From NCBI GenBank assembly GCA_015698045.1, contig BLAL01000011.1, positions 2,172,501 to 2,236,500 on the forward strand: DNA of 64,000 nucleotides, written 5' to 3'. Every line of letters begins with the position of its first letter. Positions within the stretch are counted from its first letter, which is position 1. Positions 37,089 through 47,656 of this stretch are shown here, one piece after another. Made by a program: the position numbers and the translations under genes. Source of the DNA: Rhizophagus clarus. Its lineage: Eukaryota; Glomeromycota; Glomeromycetes; Glomerales; Glomeraceae. A model generated the notes under the pieces. It made no database searches. It worked only from the letters and a program-made list of their open reading frames with translations, and was not told the origin of the DNA.

Positions 37089-37246
37089 CTATTGGCAACA
37101 GAGTCCCAAAAATCATAGCGGCTTCTACCATTAATATTGTAGTAGGCGCAGTTTCTGTCTTGGCGTATGTCAACAAGTTCGTCCATCATAACCCAGTTCC
37201 AATGGACGTTATAGTAGGAATGACGTGAACGTGTGTGGCGAGGCAT
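37089..37246 (-). pseudogene. SANT/Myb-like DNA-binding gene, exon 1
   Basis: Start codon at 37246-37244 on the minus strand; the peptide begins MPRHTRSRHSYYN and contains WNWVMMDELVDIRQDRN, YYNINGRSRYDFWDSVANR. This is the first two helices of a SANT/trihelix-type domain (W...L...R...FWDSVANR). The exon ends at AATAG with a GTTCAT donor, a weaker donor than its neighbours. The remaining exons are at 23.6-23.9 kb on the same strand. Two LINEs now occupy intron 1. No stop occurs in this exon; the gene is dead because of the stop in exon 2, unless an alternative splice skips it. Confidence 0.62.
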
Positions 37247-38030
37247 TATTAGTTTAGATTTGATTTTTATAATTTGATTTTGGGATGAGTAAAAATTTGA
37301 AAGAAAGTCGTAAAATGTCATTTTAAATAAAATTTGAACAATACCTCTTTGGTTTGATTTTATTTCTCGTTTCAATTAAAATTTAATTTATTACACTTTT
37401 CATCATTAAACATATTAATTAAATCATGTACATGTTTAATTGTTTTAAATATAAATATCAATATATCATATTTAAAAATAAAACAATTTATTATTAGCAC
37501 ATTCTATTGAATTTTAAATATTTCGCATACATTTCTTAAAAAAATTAATTTTTTTTAATCAATTTAATTAAAAATAATTATATTCTGATTAAATATTTTG
37601 CGTACATTTCTTAAAAAAATCATAAAAAAAATCTTGTACATTGTACATGCAATTACTAAATATCATCCCCTTGTGATAAATAAAAAATTACGCAACACAA
37701 ATTCAACACAAATTCAACACAAATTTAACAAATTTAACGAAATTTGGCCAAAATTAATAATTTTTTACCAGAATTATCAACACAAATTGAACACAAATTG
37801 AACACAAGTTTCAGTCACGATTTATTTATGTCACGCCCGCGTTGTTGATAATTAATCTGCATGATATGATTGTGCATACAGTATCGTATTTTCTGGCCAA
37901 TCAAAATTAGGCTGATCCTTGCATGTGATTTAATCTGCACGCGTTTTTTGTCCTATTTATTTTTTGTCTCTTTATTTCTTTATTTTTTTGTTCAATATTT
38001 TTCTCTTCTTTTTATTATTTCTTTATCCTT
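37247..38030. other. Upstream region of the SANT gene with 11-bp repeats
   Basis: AT-rich. An 11-bp direct repeat AATTCAACACA runs at 37695-37735, with two further related units (AATTGAACACA) at 37784-37806. A more complex block at 37815-37945 (TCACGCCCGCGTTGTTGAT, CTGATCCTTGCATGTG, ATCTGCACGCG) resembles a block at 41975-42030 and could be regulatory. No gene seen. Confidence 0.4.
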
Positions 38031-38760
38031 TTGTTCAATATTTTTTAATTATATATAGAATATTTACATATATTTCATAATTTATTGCTTTGCAGGTATA
38101 GAAATATTTGTTTATTAATAATAATTATTTCATTATTTTTTACTTCTTTTTTACTTTGTATCGTAATACTGACAATAATATACATGTTTCCTTTATTTCT
38201 TTTTACTTGTACTTTAATACTAACGATCGATACTAATAATACTAATTATGTTTTTTTTACTCCTTTTACTTAATACTAACAATATGTTTATTTTTTATTT
38301 TGTCTCCCCTTTTTTTTATTTTTAGTTTATTCTTTGCAGGTATAGAAATATTTGTTTATTAATACTAATTATTTTCGTTTTCTTTTTACCTCTGTTACTT
38401 TGTGTCATAATACTAACAATAATATCCATATTTCCTTTATTCCTTTTTACTTTTACTTCAATACTAACGATACTAACAATACTAATTATGTTTTTTTTAC
38501 TCCTTTTACTTAATACTAACAACATGTTTATTTTTTCTCTTTCTTTTATTTTTAGTTTATTCTTTGCAGGTATAGAAATATTTGTTTATCAATACTAATT
38601 GTTTTAATACTAACGTGTTTTTTACCCTAATTGTTACTTTATATCGTAATACTAACAATACTATCTACGTTTCCTTTTTTTCTTTTACTTGTACTTTAAT
38701 ACTATCGATAATATCCATGTTTCTACTGTTTCTTTAACTCTTTTTACTCTAATATTAACA
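38030..38760. repeat. Three tandem units of about 235 bp
   Basis: The string CTTTGCAGGTATAGAAATAT recurs at 38088, 38332 and 38562 (spacings 244 and 230 bp). It is followed each time by TTGTTTATTAATACTAATT and pyrimidine-rich DNA with ATACTAACAATA motifs. Each unit juxtaposes a polypyrimidine-TTGCAG acceptor-like signal with a GTATAG donor-like signal. No coding sequence was found in between. Confidence 0.7.
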
Positions 38761-38984
38761 ACACTAACAATACTAACAATATTTCTTTTATCTTTATATC
38801 TAATACCAACGTTACTATAGCTGTTTCTCTTCTTTTTACATCTAATTGTATCGTTACTCTTTCTTTTTTTACTTTTATATATTCTGTATATAGTAATAAA
38901 TACTTGTAATTTTTTATAATTTAATTCATATTATATCTAATAAAATATACATTATATAAACTTATAGTACAAAAATGAATTTTG

Positions 38985-39391
38985 AAACATTACAAAATAT
39001 TTATGTAAAATTACGAATCGTCAAAATATTTTAAAAAGTTGTGAAATATTACGCAATAAAATTACACAATATTACGAACCGTAAAATTACACATATCGTA
39101 ATATTTCAAAATATTTTAAAAAGTTACAAAATATTACGCTTACGCAAACTTGCGGCAGGTCTGGAAACTTACGAAATATTATGTAAAATTACGAAATATT
39201 GCAAATGCGTAAAATTACGGAATATTACGAACCGTAAAATTACGAAACTTTGCATATCATAATATTTCGAAATATTTTAAAAAGTTACGAAATATTACTC
39301 TTCCGCAAACTTGCGGCGGGTCTGGAAACTTATGAAATATTACGATGCGTAATCTTACGCAACTTTTTGCACTATAAAATTTCCTGATGTA
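38985..39391 (-). repeat. AATATTACG-type repeat, copy 2 (inverted relative to copy 1)
   Basis: Built from units such as CGAAATATTACG, CCGTAAAATTACG and TTTTAAAAAGTTACG, plus two copies of a longer block with CTTGCGGC-GGTCTGGAAACTTA. Its right end, read on the minus strand, begins TACATCAGGAAATTTTATAG then TGCAAAAAGTTGCGTAAG. This matches the start of the repeat at 22818. Confidence 0.65.
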
Positions 39392-41130
39392 ATAGAAAAT
39401 TTTTTTTTAAGAGATTTTCTAAGAGTTTAGTTCATATGGGATAAATAATAGAAAATTTTTTTTTGAGAGATTTTCTAAGAGTTTGTATGGGAAGAGTTCA
39501 TATTTTCTAAGAATTCATATGAAAAGGGTTTGTATAAAATATATTTAATAGAAAATTTTTTTTAAGATTTTCTAAAAGTTCGTATAAAAAAAGTTTGTAT
39601 GGAATATCTGGTAGAAAATTTTTTTGTGAAATTTTTTAGGGTTCATATAGAAAGGATTTGCATAGGATTCTTTGATAGAAAATTTCTTTCAGAAAGATTT
39701 TCTAAGAGTTTATATGGGAAGGGTTCATATGGATCTATGGGATATCTGATAGGAAATTTTTTTTGAGAGAAATTTCCTAAAATTATAAATAGATTTTTTT
39801 TTTGATTTCGTATGGGGTATCTAATAGAAAATTTTTTTTTTGAGATTTTCTGAATTTATTTGGTATTTTCCAAGAGTTCATATGGGAAAGGTTCGTATAG
39901 AATATCTTTAATATAAAATTTTTTTTTTAAGAAAATTTTTAAGAATAATATGAGAAGGATTCGTATGGGATATTTGATAGAAAATTTTTTTTTGAAAGAT
40001 TTTTTAAGAGTAGTCATATAGAAAAAGTTCATATGAAATATCTAATAGAAAAATTTTTTTTAAGAGATTTTCTAAAAATTTGTATTGGAAGAATTCGTAT
40101 AGAATTCTTTGATAGAAAATTTTTTTTTTTGAGATTTTCTAAGAGTTCATATGGAAAAGGTTTATTGGATATTTTTAATAGAAAATTTTTTTTAAGAGAT
40201 TTTCTAAGAGTTCATATTAGAAGAGTTCATATGGGATATCTGATAGAAAATTTTTTTATGAAATTTTTTAGGGTTCATATTGAAAGGATTCGCATGAGAT
40301 TCTTTGATAGAAAATTTTTTTGTGAGAGATTTCTAAAAGTTCATATAAAAAGGTTTCGTATGGAATAATAAATAGTTTTTTTTTATTTCTAAAAGTTTAT
40401 ATGGGATATCTGATAGAAAAATTTTTCTTAAGAGATTTTCTAAGAGTTCATAAGGAAAGGATTCATATGGGATTCTTTGATAGAAAATTTTTTTTTAAGA
40501 GATTTTCTAAGAGTTCATATGGAAAAAGTTTGTATAAAACATCTGATAGAAAATTTTTTTGTGAAATTTTTTAGGGTACATATACAAAGGATTTGCATGA
40601 GATATTTTTGATAAATAGATTTTTTTTTATTTTTAAGAACTCGTATATAATATCTGATAGAAAAATTTTTCTTAAAAGATTTTCTAAGAGTTCATATAGA
40701 AGAGTTCATATAGGATTCTTTAATAAAAAATTTTTTTTAAGAGATTTTCTTAAAGTTTATGTGGGAAGAGTTTGTATGGGATATTTTAATAAAGATTTTT
40801 CAAGTGTTCATATAGTAGAGGTTCATATAGGATATTTTTGATAGAAAATTTTTTTTAAGAGGTTTACTAAGAATTCGTATTGGAAGAGTTTGTATGGAAT
40901 ATTTAATAGAAATTTTTTTTGTGAAATTTTTTAGGGTTCATATGAAAAGGATTTGCATGGGATTCTTTGAAGAGAGATTTCTAAAAGTTCATATAAGAAG
41001 AGTTTATATAGGATATCTGATAGGAAATTTTTTTTTGAGATTTCTTAAGATTTGTATAGGATATTTTTGATAAATAAATTTTTTTTTAAAGTTTTCTAAG
41101 AATTTGTATGAGATATTTTTAATAGAGGAT
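39392..41130. repeat. 1.7-kb satellite of GATAGAAAATTTTTTTT units
   Basis: About 25 imperfect units of 60-75 bp, each containing ATAGAAAATTTTTTTTAAGA, GATTTTCTAAGAGTTCATAT and GGAAGAGTTCGTATGGGATA. Unit lengths vary because of T-run slippage and loss of sub-blocks. Short open frames on the plus strand (40033-40368, 40593-40841) are translations of the repeat (RKFFLRDFLK-type), not genes. Confidence 0.9.
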
Positions 41131-42230
41131 TTTTTTAAGAGTAGAGTGTATCTACGCCACAACATATATATGATTTTAGATTAAAAAATGTAGATCATCA
41201 CGTGACCCAAAACGAGCAAAATTTATGATTTCTCGCAAACTACCATATGAATTTTGTTAAATACACATTTAAAAAGAGTATAAACATGCACTTCATTTAT
41301 TTATTAAAGTGTTTAACCATTTGCTATTAGTCTTTTTGAATGTATTTAGACTTTTAAAATCAAATATGACTAATAATAAAAAAATAAAATGGTATTAATA
41401 ATAAATTTTATTTGAATAAGTAAATGTACAATGATTTTTTGACATAAATATCCTTTTTTAATATACTATTAACTTGTAAGGTTTCATAAGTTTAAAGTTA
41501 ATTTGAAGATATGTTCTCTAGGTGATTCGCAACTTACCATAGGAGATTCGCAACTTAATGACGACTTCATAGTGTAATATTTTGTTATAAACCTTATTTG
41601 TATTATACTTTACTAAAGTTTATTTGAAAGACTGAAACTCTAGCTTTCTAAAGAATACTTTTAAACAGTTTTTCATAAAATATTGAGTGAGTTTTTCTTG
41701 TAGCGAAGTAAAAAAAAAAATGATTTTTTTTTTAGCCATATGATCAGCCATGTCGATCCCTCTACCCTTAAATTTTGTAACATTTTAAAAAAAAACAATA
41801 CACTTTTTATTAAATTTATATTAAATAAATTAATATTATTAAAAAAATTAAGTATTTGAAAGTTCAAGGCAAATTAATTATAATACAAATTAAAAAATCA
41901 CTATATATATAACTATATGAGATGAAAAATTATAACTAACAATAGTAATTTTTCAATTTATCTATTATTAACCAAATAAAATTCAGTCTGATCTTTATGC
42001 ACGTGACCTGATCTTAATATGCATATAAATAACCAAACGTGACTCTGTTTATTTTTCAAAAATCATACACCTTTTCTTTTCTGTTTTCTTTTTACTCTCA
42101 TTACATTTTACAAGTATATTAATTATTGTATTTTGTCATTAAATTTATGGTAATAATTATTGACTATATTTTATTTTATAATATTAATTTTATCTTTTTT
42201 TAATATTACTAATGTTATCGATTTCATCAT

Positions 42231-42267
<37 letters not shown>

Positions 42268-42365
42268 ACTAATATTATTCTTTTTTTTTATATTTTACTA
42301 ACATTATCACATATTTTTCTTTTTTTTTATAAATTTTATTAAACTCTTCATAATACTAACTTTTT
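41131..42365. other. AT-rich gene-free stretch
   Basis: No gene supported. Contains GATCATCACGTGACCC at about 41192, and a second block at 41975-42030 (GTCTGATC, GCACGTGACCTGATC, ATGCATATAAATAACC) similar to 37890-37945 and to 45-95 at the start of the window. A pure A-run of more than 30 bases sits at about 42231-42264. Confidence 0.4.
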
Positions 42366-42379
42366 GTTTTTTTTTATAG

Positions 42380-43210
42380 TTAAAAGATGTATTTATTTTA
42401 TTAGATAAAAGATCGATAAGTATACAAAACAACAAATATCAAAATCCCTCCTTTCCGTTTTTTACACTAAAATCATAGAGTGTCCCATAACTACTATAGC
42501 CTTAGCTTATTCTCGTTAGTATAATAGGAAGTCTAGTTATAGAATTGTTCAAGGTATAAGAAAAATGAAAAAAAAATAAAAAAGAAAAAATTTTACGATC
42601 TAATAAAACAAAAACATTACATAAAGTGAATGCTAAGTATGACAAGAAGTTAGTAAAGATTATTGATCAATCATATCAATTAAACTAAATATAATGTTCT
42701 AATAATGCCTTCAGCCCAGCTATTAAGTGTTTTACATCTAGTTTGAAGAACTGGCTGTTTCTTGATTGATTGATCTTCTTGGTAGAGTGACTAGATTTGG
42801 AAGTTTTATTTGGATCATTTTTATGGTTATTAGTATTAGACCTATCATCTTTCTAGACCCAACAACTTCTTTAACAATTTTGAATGATTTTATGCTACTA
42901 TTTAGTAAAAACTGATGTGGGTGTCCATTTGGAAATAAGAGGACATCTGTCATATCATCTGAAATGTTGTATATAACAGCTTAGAATTTCTCATATTGTT
43001 TCCTTTCAGAGAAACTCCAGAAAGTTAAAAATCATCAAACAGGAATTTCTTCCAAGTTGACAGTCCAGTCCCTCCATTATAACATTTCAAGCACTCATGG
43101 TCAGGAATCAGTCGAATCCTTGCAAATAGATACTTCTTGTACATCCTTGTGCTGACTGAAATGACCTTACTCCATTATCCTAAATTGGCCAACAGAGTAT
43201 AATTATCCTA
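42380..43210 (-). pseudogene. Decayed coding fragment, unknown family
   Basis: Minus-strand pieces in different frames: VSTRMYKKYLFARIRLIPDH and CLKCYNGGTGLSTWKKFLF near 43160-43030, MTDVLLFPNGHPHQFLLN at 42953-42738, and a piece with SKSSHSTKKINQSRNSQFF and LIAGLKALLEH near 42780-42680. The compositional contrast with the AT-rich surroundings and the peptide-like pieces suggest an old gene relic. I do not recognise the family. Confidence 0.35.
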
Positions 43211-43506
43211 TTTGGCCAGAATATCATACACTACAAGGTCGAGTAATTATGCTTGTTCTTTTCCTTGAGAATATAATACTAACTTTTTGTATTTATGTAT
43301 TTTATTATAATTATTACTAATTTTTTATATTTACATTTTACTATTTATTAAATATTATTAACTTTATTAGTCATATATTAATATATTATTATAATGAATG
43401 TTTTTATTTTAAATACTTATCTGTTATTAATATAAATAAAAATACTATGTGTTTTATTATGTGCTATAATAAATTTTATTATTCATTATATAATTCTACA
43501 AAATTT

Positions 43507-43815
43507 GGTTATTTGACCATCAATTGACCATAATTAACCATAATTTGACCATAATTTAACCATAATTTAACCATAATTTAACCATAATTTAACCATAATT
43601 TAACCATAATTTAACCATAATTTAACCATAATTTGACTATAATTTGACTATAATTTGACTATAATTTGTCTATAATTTGTTCATAGCCGACCATAATTTA
43701 ACCATAATTTGACCATAATTTGATTATATTTTGACCATTAATTGACCATTAATTAATCATCAATCAACTATCAATCAACCATCAGTTGACCATCAGTTGA
43801 CCATCAATCAACCTG
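43507..43815. repeat. 11-bp minisatellite ACCATAATTTA
   Basis: About 25 units of ACCATAATTTA with variants (ACTATAATTTG, ACCATTAATTG, ACCATCAATCA). The centre (43555-43640) is nearly perfect and both edges degrade into variants, the expected pattern for an array that expands from the middle. Confidence 0.85.
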
Positions 43816-46800
43816 CCTGATTAATGACAAATTTTGGTAGAAATCAGCTATCAATAGGCCACCTGATTGAATAATGATTGAATCAATCAATTATTAATAA
43901 GATATCTGATTGATAGCTGATTAGTGACTAATTTGCCACCATTCGACCTGTGTATTTTATATTTTTTATCATTAAATCAATGAATTTTTTTGTATTTTGA
44001 AATTTAATCTTATTATGATTTAAAGGATAATTATATTCATTTACAAATTTGTTAATACTAAGCAAAATTTTAGGATTTTTTATTTTTGGATATGATACAT
44101 TAATAAGAAAAAGATATTGAATTTTTATTATACTTGTATTCTTATCTGATATAAAGTTATTTACCTTATCAAATTTGTCAATAAATTACTTTATTTTTTT
44201 TGTAAATACTAAAATTAAAATCCAAAAGTTAAAATATTTTAACTTGAAAAGGTTAAAAGTCAAAATTAAAGTCAAAATAATTAAAATTATATTATAGTCA
44301 TATAATTTTTATAATTATAATTTAATACTAAATTTTAAATGTAAATAATTCTATTAATATTAATACTACAAATATGTGATATATATCATTGAAATCCTTT
44401 TGATGAGCTGAATTTAATTGCATAAGATTATAAAAATTGGATTACTAAATGTGAAGATCATTAATTTTAAATTTTAATATTATTGTTTATTATAAGACTA
44501 TTTAATACTAAATTTTAAAGTTGAATAAGACTGTTAATATTAATGCTACAAATATGCAACTCATATTATTGGAGCCTTCTTGATAAGCTAAATTCAACTA
44601 TATAAAGATCATGAAAATTGAATTACTAAATGTAGAAATCGTTAACTTTGAATTTAATATTATTGTTTATTATAAAAATTATATGATTATGATATAATTT
44701 TAATAATTTTAACTATTTTAGAGGTTGAAATTAATTAATTTTGGTTTTATGTATAATAAATACAATCTTTAATTATATAAATTCTTATTTTTTAACCTAT
44801 TTATTAATAAAAGTTTTATAAGTCTTTTATAATAAAAACTTTTTTCTAAAGTATAAATCATTATTTTTAAAAGAACTGTTTTATCATTAAGTTCATTTTC
44901 TTTAAAAAATACAATATCTTGTGTATTATCTTTTATAAAGATAGCAATAAAATTGTCATTTTCTTTATTATCTATAGTTAATATTAATATAAGTTTAAAA
45001 ATATTAATAAATAAAATTATTTATATGAGATAGTAAAAGTGTATATAGTATTATATATATAAAATATAAAATAAAAAATAAAATAAGTGAAAAATTAAAA
45101 GTATAAAAAAAATAAATAGATTGTATTCATTATTATTATTTAATAATATATTATACAATTTTCAATATTAATCAATATTATATTTATATTATTTCTGGTA
45201 ACATCTAATATCATATACACATGTCATCAGAGGCTAGCAATTTTTTACATATGCATTAAATAATAAATTTCTTTAGATAAAATTATATTAATTCAATTAT
45301 ATTAGAATTTAACATGAATTTTTAAAATTATTATTAATTTATATTTATTATAAAAATAATATAATATATTAATAAATATTCTTTTTTTTAATTAAATTAA
45401 TTTAATATTTTATTATTATTAAATGTACTTGTATTGATTTTAAAAAAGTTAAATTTATTATTAAATAATTAATTAAATATATAAGGGTACATACATATTT
45501 TTAAAATCATTTTTTAATTTTTTTTCTCTTTTATCATTTAATAAATTTTATTTAAATTAATGCTATAAATTATATCTGCTAATATTATTCAATAAGAAGA
45601 CACTAAGTATAATATGCTAATTCAAAAAAAAATATGTCAAAATCAAAAATATTACAATATAGTGAAAAGGAGTTAAATAGAATTCTAAAAAAGTGTAATA
45701 TAAAGAATCAAGTACAGATATTCAGTTATAAAGGATATATTTCTATATAATGAATTAATGTTTAAATAAGTAGAAAAATTTGGTATAAGATTATTATGTA
45801 AGTAAATTAAAATAAATTATAATATTACTAAATATCTTTGGTTAATTTTTAAAATTTTGTAATTAGTATAATAAAATAAAAAATAGAAGGTAATCAAGAA
45901 CTAATCAAAGATATTATAGAATTTTTAGAAAATATGATTAGAGTAGATTAGATAATTATAAAAATAGTAAAAATGTTTTTTAATTAAATTTTTACAATTA
46001 TATAAATATTATATATTATTTCAATTTTTAAAACTCACTATTTTTAAAAATAAAAAAATATTTATCAAACTATTAGCATTAAATACTATCAAATAAAAAT
46101 AAAATAAGGGAGTTTACACATATTATGTAATTATCAAAGGGGGAAGGAGGATAGTTAAAATCTTACGTTACACTTATATTAATTATATAATTTGTAAATA
46201 CTATAATCTGATTGGTCATTAAATCTAACAGGAGGGGAGGGGGTAAGGGTTTATAACAAAATGGATATTACATGATATGTGTAACTCCCCTAATTAAATA
46301 AACAAATTATACCATAATTGTTATAATACTTGAGTATAAAGTTTCTTGTACTATACAAATGCATAATTTTTAAACTCTGGTTAGTATGTATATTAATAAT
46401 ATATGCAGAATGCATATCTGATATGTTAAAAATCCTCATTATTATTGTTTATAATTTTGGCCAGAACTAATCAGTGAGATTTAGGGGCACATTAAAGCAG
46501 GTAGAATCACGTAATCATAGTAAAAATATTTGTTACCGGAATCACACCTCTACTTATTCATTTTTATCAAGTATTCTAGGACAAATTTTTTCGTTTAGTA
46601 AAAACCTATATGTCACCTAGTTATATGTCACATACGTAATTTCTTAATGCCGTAATTCCGGCCAAATCTACCCCACTTTACACTCTCTATGTAAGATAAA
46701 TCGAATTATATTTTAAACATGGTTACAAAGATTAATCTGACACATTTTTTGTTTTTTTACGAGTTGTATTCATAATTTATGCAGTATAGTACATTCCGGA

Positions 46801-46975
46801 TAGCCCACGGATCAGTAAATTTTTAAATTAAAACGTTCATAACTTTATTAAGTTTAATAATTTGGTAAGAAAGAAACGATATGAATTGATAAATAATAAA
46901 TAAGCGCATGTATTTATTATGGAAAATTTTCCCAGTTATTTATAAACTACAAAACTTTAGATACATATAATAAAA
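43816..46975. other. 3.1-kb AT-rich gene-free stretch
   Basis: No protein-coding or RNA gene supported. Contains the inverted-repeat-flanked tandem duplication at 44271-44713 (separate entry) and a short open frame at about 45633-45750 (MSKSKILQYSEKELNRILKK, about 38 codons) with no supporting context. Purine-rich blocks with G-runs lie at 46137-46155 and 46231-46250. GGCCA motifs at 46450-46670 resemble those near position 150. It separates the repeat compartment from the gene-dense half. Confidence 0.45.
44271..44713. repeat. Inverted-repeat-flanked tandem duplication
   Basis: Two arms of about 45 bp (44271-44315 and 44669-44713) are near reverse complements (AATTAAAATTATATTATAGT versus its complement). 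Between them is a direct duplication of about 180 bp: TTTAATACTAAATTTTAAA followed by GTTAATATTAATGCTACAAA and later ATGAAAATTGAATTACTAAA, once at about 44320 and again at about 44500. There is no open frame. It could be a MITE-like element. Confidence 0.5.
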
Positions 46976-47059
46976 ATGAATAGAATGATTCTGTATTTTA
47001 GATCGTGTCTATTAAGGGCTATGAAAGTAAGATTAATAAATATTTTTCCTCTTGGTAAT

Positions 47060-47656
47060 CTAAAGGACTACGATTCCACGTTTATGACTATCACGTCCCC
47101 CACCTCGGTTAGATTTACCGAATTCAGAAGGTGGTCTGTAATTTCGTTCAACGATTCCACGCTTCTGATTATCACGTCCTCCGCCTCGGTTAGATTTACC
47201 GTATTCGGAGGATGATCTGTAATCTCGTTCAACGATACCACGCTTCTGATTATCACGTCCTCCGCCTCGGTTAGATTTACCGTATTCGGAGGATGATCTG
47301 TAATCTCGTTCAACGATACCACGCTTCTGATTATCACGTCCTCCGCCTCGGTTAGATTTACCGTATTCAGAGGATAATCTGTAATCTCGCTCAACAATAC
47401 CGCGCTTCTGATTATCACGTCCTCCGCCACGGTTAGATTTACCATATTCGGAGGATGGTCTATAATTTCTTCGTTCAATAATAATGCGTTCAACAGATTG
47501 TCTTCTGACACGGAAAGATTTGGTAGGATGTCGTTTATCAGGATGAGCTGAAGAAATTGACGTATCAGCATTAGCCAGAAATGGGCCGACCACTCCAGCA
47601 ATCAAGAGAGCACTTAAAAGAAGTAGATTAAGATACATTGGATACATTATTTTCAC
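47060..47656 (-). CDS. Secreted tandem-repeat precursor with Kex2-type KR sites
   Basis: 198 residues, intronless. Residues 1-30 are a signal peptide (MYLNLLLLSALLIAGVVGPF core, likely cut after ANA). Residues 31-63 form a propeptide-like segment with KR (41-42), RR (51-52) and RR (62-63). From residue 64 a 27-residue unit repeats about five times, each ending in a Lys-Arg pair (84-85, 111-112, 138-139, 165-166, 192-193). The core reads GIVERDYRSSSEYGKS followed by NRGGGRDNQKR. Units differ at few positions and the DNA repeats are 81 bp, so expansion looks recent. Fungal proteins of this design (signal peptide plus units separated by KR) are processed by the Golgi protease Kex2 into small peptides; mating pheromones and KEP-type proteins are examples. 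Role here unknown; symbiotic signalling, cell wall or mating functions are possible. Confidence 0.8.
   Translation of the reverse strand: MKIMYPMYLNLLLLSALLIAGVVGPFLANADTSISSAHPDKRHPTKSFRVRRQSVERIIIERRNYRPSSEYGKSNRGGGRDNQKRGIVERDYRLSSEYGKSNRGGGRDNQKRGIVERDYRSSSEYGKSNRGGGRDNQKRGIVERDYRSSSEYGKSNRGGGRDNQKRGIVERNYRPPSEFGKSNRGGGRDSHKRGIVVL

Noticed and set aside
40033..40841. Lys/Arg/Phe-rich open frames (RKFFLRDFLK repeats)
   Set aside because: They are translations of the satellite unit. T-run length changes shift the frame between units, so no selection on protein is visible.
42231..42264. Long A-run as the 3' tail of a retroelement
   Set aside because: No reverse transcriptase or LINE-like sequence precedes it on the plus strand and no target duplication was seen; it is most simply a homopolymer.
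47068..47601. Second long minus-strand frame (177 codons, NEITDHPPNTVNLTEAED repeats) overlapping the secreted precursor
   Set aside because: The 81-bp repeat is a multiple of three, so alternative frames stay open. This frame lacks a signal peptide and any sensible domain, while the 47060-47656 frame has both a signal peptide and KR spacing.
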